NCBI GenBank assembly: GCA_036402115.1
Contig: DASWTM010000198.1
Location: 1 to 64,000, forward strand
Reading direction: 5' to 3'
DNA length: 64,000 nucleotides
Source: Chryseosolibacter sp036402115
GTDB lineage: Bacteria; Bacteroidota; Bacteroidia; Cytophagales; Cyclobacteriaceae
This document shows, one piece after another, positions 17,001 through 25,114 of this stretch. A program made the translations under genes and the position numbers. Numbering within the stretch: position 1 is the stretch's first letter; every line of letters begins with the position of its first letter. The notes below the pieces were generated by a model. That model worked only from the letters and a program-made list of their open reading frames with translations. It made no database searches and had not been told where the DNA came from.

Positions 17001-17123
17001 ATTTTTATTTTTTACCTGTAACATTCTTTCCCTACCTTCGACCAATACTTTAACGCGTAGGCTACTCTTTGCGGCTTGGCTACTCACTGTCGAGCGGAGA
17101 CTGCTAACCGTGAACTTTTCCCC

Positions 17124-17633
17124 GTGACTGGCGAAGAAAAACGATTCATCGATCTGATAAAGGAGCATCAGGGCCTGGTGCATAAGGTCTGCATCATGTA
17201 CGAGCATGATCAGGACGCACGCAATGATTTATTTCAGGAAATCGTCCTCCAGCTTTGGAAATCGTTTCACACGTTTCGCGGGGAGGCAAAGATCTCAACG
17301 TGGATGTATCGAATTGCACTAAACACTGCGATCTCGGGTTATCGCAAAAACACCCGTCATGTAAAAACCGAAGACCTTCAGGATTTTCATTTCAACATCT
17401 CCGAAAGCAATTCGGGTGTTGAACAGGAAGAAGAGCTGCAGAAATTGCAATGGGCAATCCGCCAGCTCTCGGAAATCGAACGCGCGATGATTATGATGGC
17501 GCTGGAAGAAGTGCCCTATGAAGAAATCGCAGAAACGATTGGAATCACACAAAACAACGTGCGTGTTCGGATGAACCGCATTCGGGAGAAATTACGAAAA
17601 CTTATGTTTGCCGACAGCCATGGAACTAGATGA
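17124..17633 (+). CDS. ECF-like RNA polymerase sigma factor
   Basis: This sigma-70 family protein has about 169 residues from the GTG at 17124 (VTGEEKRFIDLIKEHQ); an in-frame TTG at 17076 would add 16 residues without family resemblance. Region 2 includes DLFQEIVLQLWKSFHTF and STWMYRIALNTA. Region 4 includes LEEVPYEEIAETIGITQNNV, then RVRMNRIREKLRK. It has no region 1.1 or region 3, as expected for extracytoplasmic-function sigma factors. The downstream gene overlaps it by 14 nt and encodes a membrane protein, the usual place for an anti-sigma partner. A weak -7-like TACCTTCG is at 17033. Confidence 0.88.
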   Translation: MTGEEKRFIDLIKEHQGLVHKVCIMYEHDQDARNDLFQEIVLQLWKSFHTFRGEAKISTWMYRIALNTAISGYRKNTRHVKTEDLQDFHFNISESNSGVEQEEELQKLQWAIRQLSEIERAMIMMALEEVPYEEIAETIGITQNNVRVRMNRIREKLRKLMFADSHGTR

Positions 17634-18231
17634 ACTTAAGGACTTATGGAAAAAGAGCGATGCTGTTTTCCAGCCCAAGGCTGAAGACGAGCTCGCATCC
17701 ATGCTGAGGGGCAATAGTAAGTCTATTGTTAACAAGCTGAAGAGAAGTGTATGGATTGAGTTGACATTTACACTTGTCTCAGGAATTGTATTGCTTGTTT
17801 ATGCATTAACACTTCCAAGCGGGGCCGCAAAATGGACGTTTGTGTCGATCCTCGCGATGTTTGTTGCTTACTCCTTTTATTATGTGAAAAAGCTAATGCT
17901 GCTGAAGAGCTTCAATTCGTCAGAGGGAAATCTTCGAGTGGCGTTGGAAAATTTAACGGGAAGTCTGTCAGGGTATTTGAAGTTTTATAAGCGGAGCTAT
18001 ACTATTCTTTACCCGGTCTATTTCTGCCTTGCGCTTCTCTTTGGCGCCATTGAGCGAGGGCTAGAAAACTTTCTTGTGTTCCTGTCTCAACCAAAGACCA
18101 TTGCCTATCTCGTGGGCTTTGCCGCCATCTTCTATTTTGGAAGTACCTGGCTTGTCAATTGGGTATTGAAAAAACTTTACGGCAACTACCTCGAAAAGCT
18201 CAAGCTGCTTTTAAAAGATCTGAACTCGTAA
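17620..18231 (+). CDS. membrane protein coupled to the sigma factor, unknown function
   Basis: This 203-residue protein starts at the ATG at 17620, inside the end of the sigma gene. Translational coupling is therefore likely. A cytosolic N-terminal ~45 residues (ELDELKDLWKKSDAVFQPK) precede about four membrane segments: around residues 46-65, 70-90, 130-150 and 160-180. The position and shape fit a membrane anti-sigma or sigma-associated protein. However, it lacks the zinc-binding HxxxCxxC motif of classical anti-sigma factors. I do not recognise a named family; the sigma-partner role is inferred from overlap only. Confidence 0.75.
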   Translation: MELDELKDLWKKSDAVFQPKAEDELASMLRGNSKSIVNKLKRSVWIELTFTLVSGIVLLVYALTLPSGAAKWTFVSILAMFVAYSFYYVKKLMLLKSFNSSEGNLRVALENLTGSLSGYLKFYKRSYTILYPVYFCLALLFGAIERGLENFLVFLSQPKTIAYLVGFAAIFYFGSTWLVNWVLKKLYGNYLEKLKLLLKDLNS

Positions 18232-18456
18232 AAAGAGCGAATCGATGCTGAAGAAAAACCAAATGCAGGGTTAACGCGGAGGATCGTAATGCAACAGCGG
18301 GGCTCCACAGGGAGAATCGAGATCGAAGTGCATCTTGCTCATGGAGCATCACAAACGCAAAGGTCGCTGCGAGCCCGTAGTCGCGCTAACGCTTGGATTA
18401 AGTTTGGATACTTATCATCGGACGAACACCCGGGACAAAACTGATTATAACATCAT

Positions 18457-18515
18457 CTCCGTGCATGCTCCGCGCTTCTCCGTGTGCTCCGCGGTTTGGA
18501 TTTTGGATTCTGATT
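18457..18515. repeat. short-word repeat cluster, degenerate relative of the inverted arrays (element F)
   Basis: The 297-bp gap 18232-18528 contains four 7-bp units of CTCCGYG (18457, 18468, 18478, 18487) separated by 4, 3 and 2 nt. Three contiguous heptamers, TTTGGAT, TTTGGAT and TCTGATT, then lie at 18495-18515. A possible decayed mirror arm (GAATC...AAAAACCAAA and ACGCGGAGG) lies at about 18238-18290 but pairs poorly. No credible gene is in the gap. Confidence 0.5.
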
Positions 18516-18528
18516 CTTGAAATGTCCC

Positions 18529-19776
18529 TCATGGTATGAACATCTTGTTCTGCGCCAGGCATCCACACAACAACCGATAAACCCCCGCTATGTTTTCTTT
18601 CGAGTGATCGTTCTTCAGCGCGCGCAGAATTCGCTGTGCCAATGTTCCCTCGGTAAGGATTACCTCGATTTCGTGATTGGTTTTACCTATTGAATCTGTT
18701 CCAATACGAACTAAGCGTTCGAAAATGTGTTGCCACAACTCGCGCACCGTTGCCTTCTTGTCTGGGTATCCGAACACTTTCAAATAGTCTTCGTTCTCAA
18801 TTACAACCTCCTGGCCCTTCTCGGTTGTTTGATCAAGAAGCTGCGCCAGCGTTTCAGTTTTCCATTTCATCTGCGCTTCGATATCAAGAAATTTCTCTGA
18901 TACGAAACACTTTATCGTTTCGACAACCAGTTTCACAACAGAAAGGTCTGCTGCCGGACACTCCTGGATATCCATGATCCTGATCTCTATGGATCCACGG
19001 TCAAAGCGCGGAATTGCTCCACGGGAGTTGACCCAGATCGGGTTCAAGTCATCATTCGGATCAAATGGTTTGATGTCTGCTTTGATTTTTTCGTAAATCG
19101 TGTTGATGTAATTCCGCTTGGAAAAAACCGCCTCAGGAATTACTCTTCCAGTGATCGATGGAAGTTTGCTCTGATTTGTCTTGTAATAATTCATGCGCGT
19201 GTCGAGTGCTCCGGTAAATTTTCCATCAAGAATTGGCGAGCTTGCACATAAACCCGGCAGTATCGGCAGAATCAAACGGATTGCAGCATGAAGTTTGGCG
19301 AATTCTTCATCGTCATAGAATGGGAGATTCAAGTGCGTACTTTGGAGGTTGGACCAACCATGGCCCCGGCAATCGAAAATCGAATTATAAATTGCATATA
19401 CCTCATTGTTATCGTGTGGCCAGAGTTTCGTTTCCGTCTGCGGATTCATGAACGGGTGTGCTGCAGAGGGCATCAGCATCGCGTTCCACGTTCCGAGCAA
19501 TGCGTTGATACGTTCGATGTTTTCCGCCAAAGCGTGTTCTAATCCATTGAGGTTATTTTCTGGTTTGGTGGATTTCAATTCGACCACATGCAACACGAGT
19601 TCATTCGACCACGTAACCATGCCATTCTCATAATCGCTACCGTAATTACCAAGAACTTGTTTTAGCAATTCATCGGTAATTGGTTTTACGTCCAGGGTGG
19701 TGCGGTCTACGAGCATGTACTCCAGCTCAATACCGTATCCCTGAAATAAATGAAGGCGTGGGGGTTGTTGTGTCAT
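18529..19776 (-). CDS. glutamate-cysteine ligase family (GCS2-type) carboxylate-amine ligase
   Basis: This 415-residue protein has the GCS2 fold signatures: GYGIELEYMLVD at the N-terminus (metal/ATP-binding Glu residues), HGWSNLQSTHLNLPF (about 139-153), and RFDRGSIEIRIMDIQECP (about 257-274). Such enzymes activate a carboxylate with ATP and join it to an amine; known members make gamma-glutamylcysteine or related amides, and many have unknown substrates. Its ATG overlaps the stop of the RimK-like gene by 4 nt (TCAT at 19773 on the plus strand). It is the last gene of a three-gene operon with a papain-fold peptidase. True glutathione synthesis is possible but less likely in this context. Confidence 0.85.
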   Translation of the reverse strand: MTQQPPRLHLFQGYGIELEYMLVDRTTLDVKPITDELLKQVLGNYGSDYENGMVTWSNELVLHVVELKSTKPENNLNGLEHALAENIERINALLGTWNAMLMPSAAHPFMNPQTETKLWPHDNNEVYAIYNSIFDCRGHGWSNLQSTHLNLPFYDDEEFAKLHAAIRLILPILPGLCASSPILDGKFTGALDTRMNYYKTNQSKLPSITGRVIPEAVFSKRNYINTIYEKIKADIKPFDPNDDLNPIWVNSRGAIPRFDRGSIEIRIMDIQECPAADLSVVKLVVETIKCFVSEKFLDIEAQMKWKTETLAQLLDQTTEKGQEVVIENEDYLKVFGYPDKKATVRELWQHIFERLVRIGTDSIGKTNHEIEVILTEGTLAQRILRALKNDHSKENIAGVYRLLCGCLAQNKMFIP

Positions 19777-21215
19777 TTGTCGGCTTTGATCTTGTTGAGG
19801 AAAACATCCATAATGGTTGAATACAATTTCTCTTTCAGAATCTTGTCTTCAATCCCGGAATCAATATTCGGATTATCGTTGATCTCTATTACATAAAATT
19901 TTCCGTCCACCTCTTTCATATCAACACCGTACAGACTTTTTCCGATGAGAGATGTTGCCTTCAACGCTGTCTTCAACAATCCGGAAGGCGCCTGATCGAC
20001 TGGCACGCATTCCACATCACCATCCTGCATTTGTTTACCATTCCAATTCACGATTTGCCAGTGTTCAGCGGCCATAAAATATTTACATACAAAGAGCACC
20101 TGTCCATCTACGATCCCTACGCGCCAGTCAAATGGTGTTGGCAAGAATTCCTGCGCAACGATTAGCTCCGACTTTTGAAACATCGCATTGCAGACCTGTT
20201 TGTATTCCTCGGCATCATTGATTTTGAAAACGCCTTTGCTGAAGGCTCCGTCAGGTTGTTTCAGAATGAAGGGATATTTTAATTTATCCGGGAGAGTTTT
20301 GTAATTCTCCTTGCTGACCACATAGGACTTCGGTGTGAGAATTTTATTCGCATTAAGCAATTCATATAAATACACTTTGTTGGTGCACTTCAAAATAGAA
20401 TCCGCGTCATCAATCACCACCAGTCCGAGTGATTGCGCTTTTTTTGCAAACCGGAATGTGTGGTGATTTACGTAAGTTGTTTCACGGATGAATAGCGCAT
20501 CGTACTGAATCAGTTCCCCGAAATCGTTCTTTGTGATGACTTCCACATTAAAACCAGCCGCATCTCCTGCTTTGACAAACTTCTGTATGGCTTTCTCATC
20601 GGATGGTGGATTCGAGTCTTCCGGATTAACAAGAATTGCCAGGTCGTATTTTTTCTTATCGGGTTTGACATCACGCTTACGCTGGAGGTACGACTCAACC
20701 GAAGTTCGCAACAGCTCGCGATCGTCAGCAGGAATTTCTCCAAGGCTTACCGGCTTAATGCTTTGCAGCACCCATTTGTTTTTCTTTGAAAAGGTAGCAC
20801 ACAAACAAGGAGCTTGAACATATTGGAACAGCTGTTTTGCAAGCTTGTCTAGTTCTTCATTTTGTGTTGTGCCAAAATAAATATCGAATTCAACGCGATC
20901 ACGTTTTTCATTTTTGAATGAGTTTTGAATCAGGTCATCGAAGTCCTGAGAGTCTTCCCGGAGAATGGAAGGAAATCGTAGATCTTGGATTGTTGAAATT
21001 CCTGGTAACACCTTGTGGTTCCGTGCCTCCGCGAGCAACGAAACATAATAGCCAAGACTCTGGTACTGGTACGATTTGCAGAGGTTGATCACCTTCAAAC
21101 CTTTAAACTGCTGATAGGTTTCTGCAGAAATGTATTTAGCCGGACTCACAACCTCTGCGTCATAGAGATTGAATTGCCAATGATCTGGATTTTCAACAAT
21201 GATCAGTTTTTGCAT
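19773..21215 (-). CDS. RimK-like ATP-grasp ligase with N-terminal RLAN-type domain
   Basis: This 480-residue protein has an N-terminal ~160-residue region (MQKLIIVENPDHWQFN, then ISTIQDLRFPSILRED) like the RLAN domain that precedes RimK-type ligases. The ATP-grasp domain follows at about residues 280-475: KYPFILKQPDGAFSKGVFKI, then LIVAQEFLPTPFDWRVG, and the metal-binding VIEINDNPNIDSG. ATP-grasp ligases form amide bonds through an acyl phosphate, and RimK relatives add amino acids to peptides or metabolites. It lies 46 bp after the C39-like peptidase gene and overlaps the GCS2-type gene by 4 nt, so the three are probably one transcript. Substrates are unknown. Confidence 0.88.
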   Translation of the reverse strand: MQKLIIVENPDHWQFNLYDAEVVSPAKYISAETYQQFKGLKVINLCKSYQYQSLGYYVSLLAEARNHKVLPGISTIQDLRFPSILREDSQDFDDLIQNSFKNEKRDRVEFDIYFGTTQNEELDKLAKQLFQYVQAPCLCATFSKKNKWVLQSIKPVSLGEIPADDRELLRTSVESYLQRKRDVKPDKKKYDLAILVNPEDSNPPSDEKAIQKFVKAGDAAGFNVEVITKNDFGELIQYDALFIRETTYVNHHTFRFAKKAQSLGLVVIDDADSILKCTNKVYLYELLNANKILTPKSYVVSKENYKTLPDKLKYPFILKQPDGAFSKGVFKINDAEEYKQVCNAMFQKSELIVAQEFLPTPFDWRVGIVDGQVLFVCKYFMAAEHWQIVNWNGKQMQDGDVECVPVDQAPSGLLKTALKATSLIGKSLYGVDMKEVDGKFYVIEINDNPNIDSGIEDKILKEKLYSTIMDVFLNKIKADK

Positions 21216-21261
21216 TCGCTGAACATTAATACCATATATCGAAAACGGTAATCAAACGTTC

Positions 21262-21975
21262 TTACTTTTTTGGCTCGATAATCAACAGGTTTGCATCATA
21301 CGTCACAATGCCGAGCATAATGCTGTTGATCAATCGTACGAAGGGAACACTGTACACTTGTCCTTTTCCCAGCGGATTCGGTTCCATCGGGTCTGCAATT
21401 GACACTCTATTCCTGTCTTCATCGTAACCTGTGATAACAACGAAGTGTCCCGAAGGTTCTCCTTTAATACTATCGTAGATATCAAATTGGGGTATCTCCC
21501 GGGCTGTGCCGTACAAGTAGGTAGCGCTCAATCCACAAAGAATCGGTACTGACCTTTTGAGATAGCCTTTAATCAATTCTTCATCGAGATCCGCGTAACG
21601 AAGTTCTCCGCCCGACTCAAGGAATTTGATGTACGCCTGCGATGCTACCTGCAGCTTCTTTCTCCGGTATTTGAATTCCATTTGCTCTTTCAAAAAAGAA
21701 ACGATTTTTTTTGAAGGATGCTTGAACCATGTGGGGTCGAAAATGTTGAGGTTGTACGTATAAATCTGGGCCTTGTATCCGCGCTTTAAGGCGTGGTTGC
21801 CTAACATGACGGCAAGTGTTCCTCCATTCTTTAGGCTTTTAACTTCTTTGATTACTTGCTTGATGGGGATGTCATCTTTATAGTAACGGTAAAGCGCCTG
21901 CAATGATGTTGGCCCACAAGTAACCTCATCGGGTTGAGCCAAAATATCGAAGCTTAAGGCAAGCTCTTTCTTCAT
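21262..21975 (-). CDS. C39-like papain-fold peptidase
   Basis: This 237-residue protein lacks an obvious signal peptide, so it is probably cytosolic. The catalytic residues of the C39/papain fold are all visible. The oxyanion Gln14 and nucleophile Cys20 are in QPDEVTCGPTS, His177 is in SGHFVVITGYD, and Asp195 is in VSIADP. Unlike bacteriocin exporters it carries no transporter or ATPase domain. It is the first gene of an operon with two amide-bond-forming ligases, which suggests it trims or transfers peptides made by them. It is divergent from the S1/P1 nuclease gene (99-bp gap). The fold is confident and the reaction is inference. Confidence 0.85.
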   Translation of the reverse strand: MKKELALSFDILAQPDEVTCGPTSLQALYRYYKDDIPIKQVIKEVKSLKNGGTLAVMLGNHALKRGYKAQIYTYNLNIFDPTWFKHPSKKIVSFLKEQMEFKYRRKKLQVASQAYIKFLESGGELRYADLDEELIKGYLKRSVPILCGLSATYLYGTAREIPQFDIYDSIKGEPSGHFVVITGYDEDRNRVSIADPMEPNPLGKGQVYSVPFVRLINSIMLGIVTYDANLLIIEPKK

Positions 21976-22074
21976 GAAGGGGTAACGATTTCAGATAAAT
22001 ATAAACTTAAATTAATGGGATAACAATTCCACCTTGAATCAAAAATCAGGATATTGGAGCGTTATTAATTTACT

Positions 22075-22839
22075 ATGAAAAAAATTCTTTCGCTCCTCAT
22101 TGTTCTCGGCATTTCCTTCAACTCGTTTGGCTGGGGCGCAACAGGTCATCGCGTGACGGGTCATATCGCAACGAAGTACCTCAACAAAAAAGCGAAGAAA
22201 GTTCTTGAGCAACTTTTGAAAGGGCAGTCACTCGCCATCGCAAGTACATGGATGGATGAAATCAAATCGGATTCAACGTATGATTACATGTCGGACTGGC
22301 ATTGGGTGACGATACCTTATGGACTGACTTACGAGCAAGCTGAGAAAAATAAGAATGGCGATATTATTCAAACTATCAACCGTATCATCAACGAATTAAA
22401 AACTAAAAAGCTCTCAGAAGCAGAACAGGTTCAACGCATCAAGATCCTCATCCACCTTGTCGGTGATGTTCATCAGCCTTTGCATGTTGGTGGCAAGAAT
22501 GATAAGGGGGGAAACGATGTCAAAGTTATGTGGTTCCGCGCTGACAGCAACCTGCACCGCGTGTGGGACAGCGACATCATTGACGACACAAGACTAAGCT
22601 ATACTGAACTAGCTGAGTCATTAGACACTCCGACCGAAGCCGAGGTTAAAACATGGCAGAGTGGAAATGTCTTGGTTTGGGCGAAGGAAAGTCAATCCTA
22701 TGCTGAGCAAGTTTACGATACCGGTAATGGAAGACTGGGATACCGCTATTCTTACCTCTATTATCATATCATTCGCCACCGCTTGCTACAGGCTGGAGTT
22801 CGGCTTGCTGGCGTATTGAATGACATTTACGGCAAATAA
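22075..22839 (+). CDS. secreted S1/P1-type nuclease
   Basis: This 254-residue zinc-dependent nuclease degrades single-stranded nucleic acid and removes 3'-phosphates. A signal peptide (residues 1-19) ends just before WGATGHR, so the mature N-terminus is Trp20, whose amino group ligates zinc in this family. Further ligand motifs are HWVTIPY (about 76), HLVGDVHQPLHVG (about 127), KGGNDVKVMWF and NLHRVWDSDII. Length and motif order match. It acts in the periplasm or outside, probably to scavenge nucleotides. A ChbG-like deacetylase gene starts 8 bp after its stop, so the two are likely co-transcribed. Confidence 0.93.
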   Translation: MKKILSLLIVLGISFNSFGWGATGHRVTGHIATKYLNKKAKKVLEQLLKGQSLAIASTWMDEIKSDSTYDYMSDWHWVTIPYGLTYEQAEKNKNGDIIQTINRIINELKTKKLSEAEQVQRIKILIHLVGDVHQPLHVGGKNDKGGNDVKVMWFRADSNLHRVWDSDIIDDTRLSYTELAESLDTPTEAEVKTWQSGNVLVWAKESQSYAEQVYDTGNGRLGYRYSYLYYHIIRHRLLQAGVRLAGVLNDIYGK

Positions 22840-22847
22840 CTGACACT

Positions 22848-23846
22848 ATGAGAAGACTTCATCTTACTCTTTTTCTCCTTCTGTTTGCTTGCATAAGCCT
22901 TTGGGCGCAAGAGCAGACTTACGCTGAGAAGCTTGGTTTTCCAAAAGGATCGAAGGTTTTGATTTTGCATGTCGATGATGTTGGCATGTCATGGGATTCG
23001 AATGAAGGAGCCATCAACGCAATAGAGAAAGGTGTAGCGACTTCCCTCAGTGTAATGATGCCGTGTCCGTGGGTTCCGGGATTTTTGCACTACTTGAAGA
23101 ATCATCCGAACACAGACGCAGGTCTCCACCTTACGCTGACATCTGAATGGAAAGACTACCGCTGGGGTCCCCTCAAAGGCAAGCCGGCTGTTCCAGGATT
23201 AGTGGATAGCGAAGGCGCACTGTGGCCATCCGTTGAAGAAGTGATGAAGCACGCCTCCGCAGATGAAGTGGAGCAGGAAATCAGGGCTCAGCTTGAACGC
23301 GCTCGTCAAGCCGGTTTTGAACCGACACATCTTGATTCCCACATGGGTACGTTGTTCGCAACACCTGAGTTCATGCAGCGCTATCTTAAAGTAGGAATCG
23401 AAAATAAGATTCCAGTTATGTTTCCGGGCGGACATAACACGATGATCAGTCGACAAATGAATATGACAGGAGAATTACGCGCGCAGCTTTCACAGACTGC
23501 TCAGCTGTTATGGAATGCGGGGCTGCCTGTGCTGGACGACCTGCACAACGTAAGCTACGCATTCGACTACCCAACCGACAGCATTGTGTCCGATGCTGAA
23601 CTACAGAAAATCGCAACCCAAAACTATATCAAAACTATTGGCGAATTGAAGCCTGGGCTGACCATGGTAATTATGCACTGTACGCAGACATCTGAAATCT
23701 TTCCAAAAATCAGTGACTCAGGAAAAATCAGAAGGGCCGACATGCTTGCAATGATGGATCCCGAGTTCAAACAATTTCTCCAGCGCGAAAAAGTCGTTCT
23801 CACCACTTGGAAGGAACTAAAACAAAAAAGGGCTAACCTGAAGTAA
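22848..23846 (+). CDS. secreted ChbG/HpnK (YdjC)-family carbohydrate deacetylase
   Basis: This 332-residue protein has a signal peptide (about residues 1-20, ending LWAQ). The YdjC-family metal site is visible: LHVDDVGMSWDSNEG (Asp-Asp, about residues 41-55) and PTHLDSHMGTLF with two His spaced by four (about 161-172). Family members remove acetyl groups from N-acetylated sugars such as chitobiose. Together with the co-directional nuclease it looks like extracellular nutrient scavenging. Its stop codon lies in the loop of a hairpin that mainly ends the opposing transcript. The substrate is not determinable. Confidence 0.87.
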   Translation: MRRLHLTLFLLLFACISLWAQEQTYAEKLGFPKGSKVLILHVDDVGMSWDSNEGAINAIEKGVATSLSVMMPCPWVPGFLHYLKNHPNTDAGLHLTLTSEWKDYRWGPLKGKPAVPGLVDSEGALWPSVEEVMKHASADEVEQEIRAQLERARQAGFEPTHLDSHMGTLFATPEFMQRYLKVGIENKIPVMFPGGHNTMISRQMNMTGELRAQLSQTAQLLWNAGLPVLDDLHNVSYAFDYPTDSIVSDAELQKIATQNYIKTIGELKPGLTMVIMHCTQTSEIFPKISDSGKIRRADMLAMMDPEFKQFLQREKVVLTTWKELKQKRANLK

Positions 23847-23852
23847 GCCCTT
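23824..23852 (-). terminator. terminator for the lipocalin-like gene, overlapping the chbG-like stop codon
   Basis: The stem AAGGGCT/AGCCCTT (23828-23834 with 23846-23852) has an 11-nt loop containing most of the plus-strand stop codon. On the minus strand it is followed by six T and then G and T again, so it is a good intrinsic terminator for the gene at 23873-24376. On the plus strand the T run is weak. Confidence 0.7.
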
Positions 23853-23872
23853 CTTGATTATGTGGATCTGGA

Positions 23873-24376
23873 TTACTTTGATCCATCAGATTTCCTGGTA
23901 TACACGTAACGAAAACGCTGCGCATTGGCGTCTGCACTTTCAGACGGCTGAAGTGTCATCGTGTTATCATCAAAACGAATTTTGTATTCAGTCACATCTC
24001 CACCGGTGGCACTTTCCAGGTAGATGACATTTTGAACTTCATTCAATTTGAATGTACCGCTGTCAATTTGTTCATTTTCAGCATAGCTGATGTATTTGTT
24101 CTCACGCGTAAACTCAAAAGAACGGTTAATTCCAACGGTGTCGGTGTTTGTGATATCCTTTGAGCCTCTGAAGATTCCAGTTACCTCCCATTCGCCAACT
24201 ACTTTCTCAATATTTTTAGTTGGCGTTTCGTTGTTGATAGGGATATCTTTTTTATCCTTAATAGAATAGCCCTTTTTATCCTGGCCTTGGTCCTTATCTT
24301 CTCGCTGCGCATTTGCCTCATGCGACATACTCGTACAAATGAACGCGAAAAGGATGATATAAATAATCTTGAACAT
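23873..24376 (-). CDS. secreted lipocalin-like protein
   Basis: Starting at the ATG at 24376 the product has 167 residues with a clear signal peptide (MFKIIYIILFAFICTSMSHEANAQ). A GTG-type extension to 24421 would put a charged segment before it and is unlikely. After a charged, probably disordered linker (REDKDQGQDKKGYS), the C-terminal ~110 residues have lipocalin-like phrasing: VVGEWEVTGIFRG, then FEFTRENKYISYAENEQIDS and YKIRFDDNTMTLQP. That is a small secreted beta-barrel, possibly ligand-binding. The ligand is unknown. Confidence 0.72.
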   Translation of the reverse strand: MFKIIYIILFAFICTSMSHEANAQREDKDQGQDKKGYSIKDKKDIPINNETPTKNIEKVVGEWEVTGIFRGSKDITNTDTVGINRSFEFTRENKYISYAENEQIDSGTFKLNEVQNVIYLESATGGDVTEYKIRFDDNTMTLQPSESADANAQRFRYVYTRKSDGSK

Positions 24377-24539
24377 AGTTTTACTTTTATAAGTAAACAG
24401 CCAAAAGCCGTGCCTTCGCACAAATTATTCGGCTAAATGAGGTTTTGTTTTATGGCCGTTTCGATAGTGTAAAATTATACCCGTAATAATTTTCACAATA
24501 CCGGCATAACTATTTTGCCTTTCACCCAAACCAAAATCT

Positions 24540-24884
24540 ATGGCGATCAATATTGATTCATCTACAAAAACGCTTACTCTTGGCGAACTCCAACAAAAAT
24601 TAATTAGCTGCGCAATTGCATGCGAAAGCTGCGAGACCGCGTGTCTCAACGAAGACAACATCACCTTACTTGCAAGATGCATTGAGCTGACCCGGGATTG
24701 TGCGGATATCTGCATGCTCGGGTCGAGAATTGTTCAGCGGGAAAGCGAAATCGAAGAAGATTTCCGCAAGCTCGTTGTGAGTATGTGCACGATGTGCGCG
24801 GAAGAGTGCCGGAAGCATAATCATGACCACTGCAGAACCTGTGCGGAGGAATGCGAAGCATGTGCGGAAGCATGCCAGAGTTAA
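24540..24884 (+). CDS. Cys-rich four-helix-bundle copper-binding protein (Csp/DUF326-like)
   Basis: This 114-residue cytosolic protein has 15 cysteines, spaced CxxxC or CxxC along predicted helices: SCAIACESCETAC, RDCADIC, MCTMCAEEC, and CRTCAEECEACAEAC at the end. In copper storage proteins such Cys-lined four-helix bundles hold many Cu(I) ions. It has no signal peptide, so it would be a Csp3-like cytosolic form. It is followed by a strong terminator and stands alone. Binding of copper rather than zinc is inferred from the family. Confidence 0.88.
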   Translation: MAINIDSSTKTLTLGELQQKLISCAIACESCETACLNEDNITLLARCIELTRDCADICMLGSRIVQRESEIEEDFRKLVVSMCTMCAEECRKHNHDHCRTCAEECEACAEACQS

Positions 24885-24886
24885 AA

Positions 24887-24913
24887 GGGAAGGCAAAAAT
24901 GCCTTCTCTTTTT
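24887..24913 (+). terminator. Rho-independent terminator of the copper-binding protein gene
   Basis: A 9-bp stem with one wobble pair (core GAAGGCA/TGCCTTC, loop AAAA) starts 3 bp after the stop codon and is followed by CTTTTTCC. Confidence 0.82.
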
Positions 24914-25066
24914 CCTATAGTCTTTCTCACCAGTATCCAAAAAAAATAAACCCTACGCGACTTTAAATCGCTATCAAACTCTGCAAACGTAGTCTGCTCG
25001 CAATTTGGCCTGTTACCAGACGAGAATTGGCTGAATCTTACATCCAACTAATACAAGACTGCTCTC

Positions 25067-25096
25067 TTTGTTCCTCATGAAAACAAGCTAACTTTG
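25067..25096 (+). promoter_or_regulatory. Bacteroidota-type promoter upstream of the TPR kinase
   Basis: TTTG at 25067-25070 is followed, after 18 bp, by TAACTTTG at 25089-25096. This is the expected -33/-7 arrangement for the primary sigma factor of Bacteroidota. Transcription would start about 10 bp before the ATG at 25115. Confidence 0.65.
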
Positions 25097-25114
25097 TGGT
25101 TCTAACCTCACCCC

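Noticed and set aside
18335..18520. 61-codon reading frame in the gap between the sigma-linked gene and the GCS2-type gene
   Set aside because: It spans the CTCCGYG/TTTGGAT repeat words, and the translation (many S, T, R, D) has no signal, motif or ribosome binding site.
23846..23852. Strong terminator for the ChbG-like gene
   Set aside because: On the plus strand the hairpin is followed by only a broken T run, and its left arm is inside the coding end; it suits the minus-strand gene much better.
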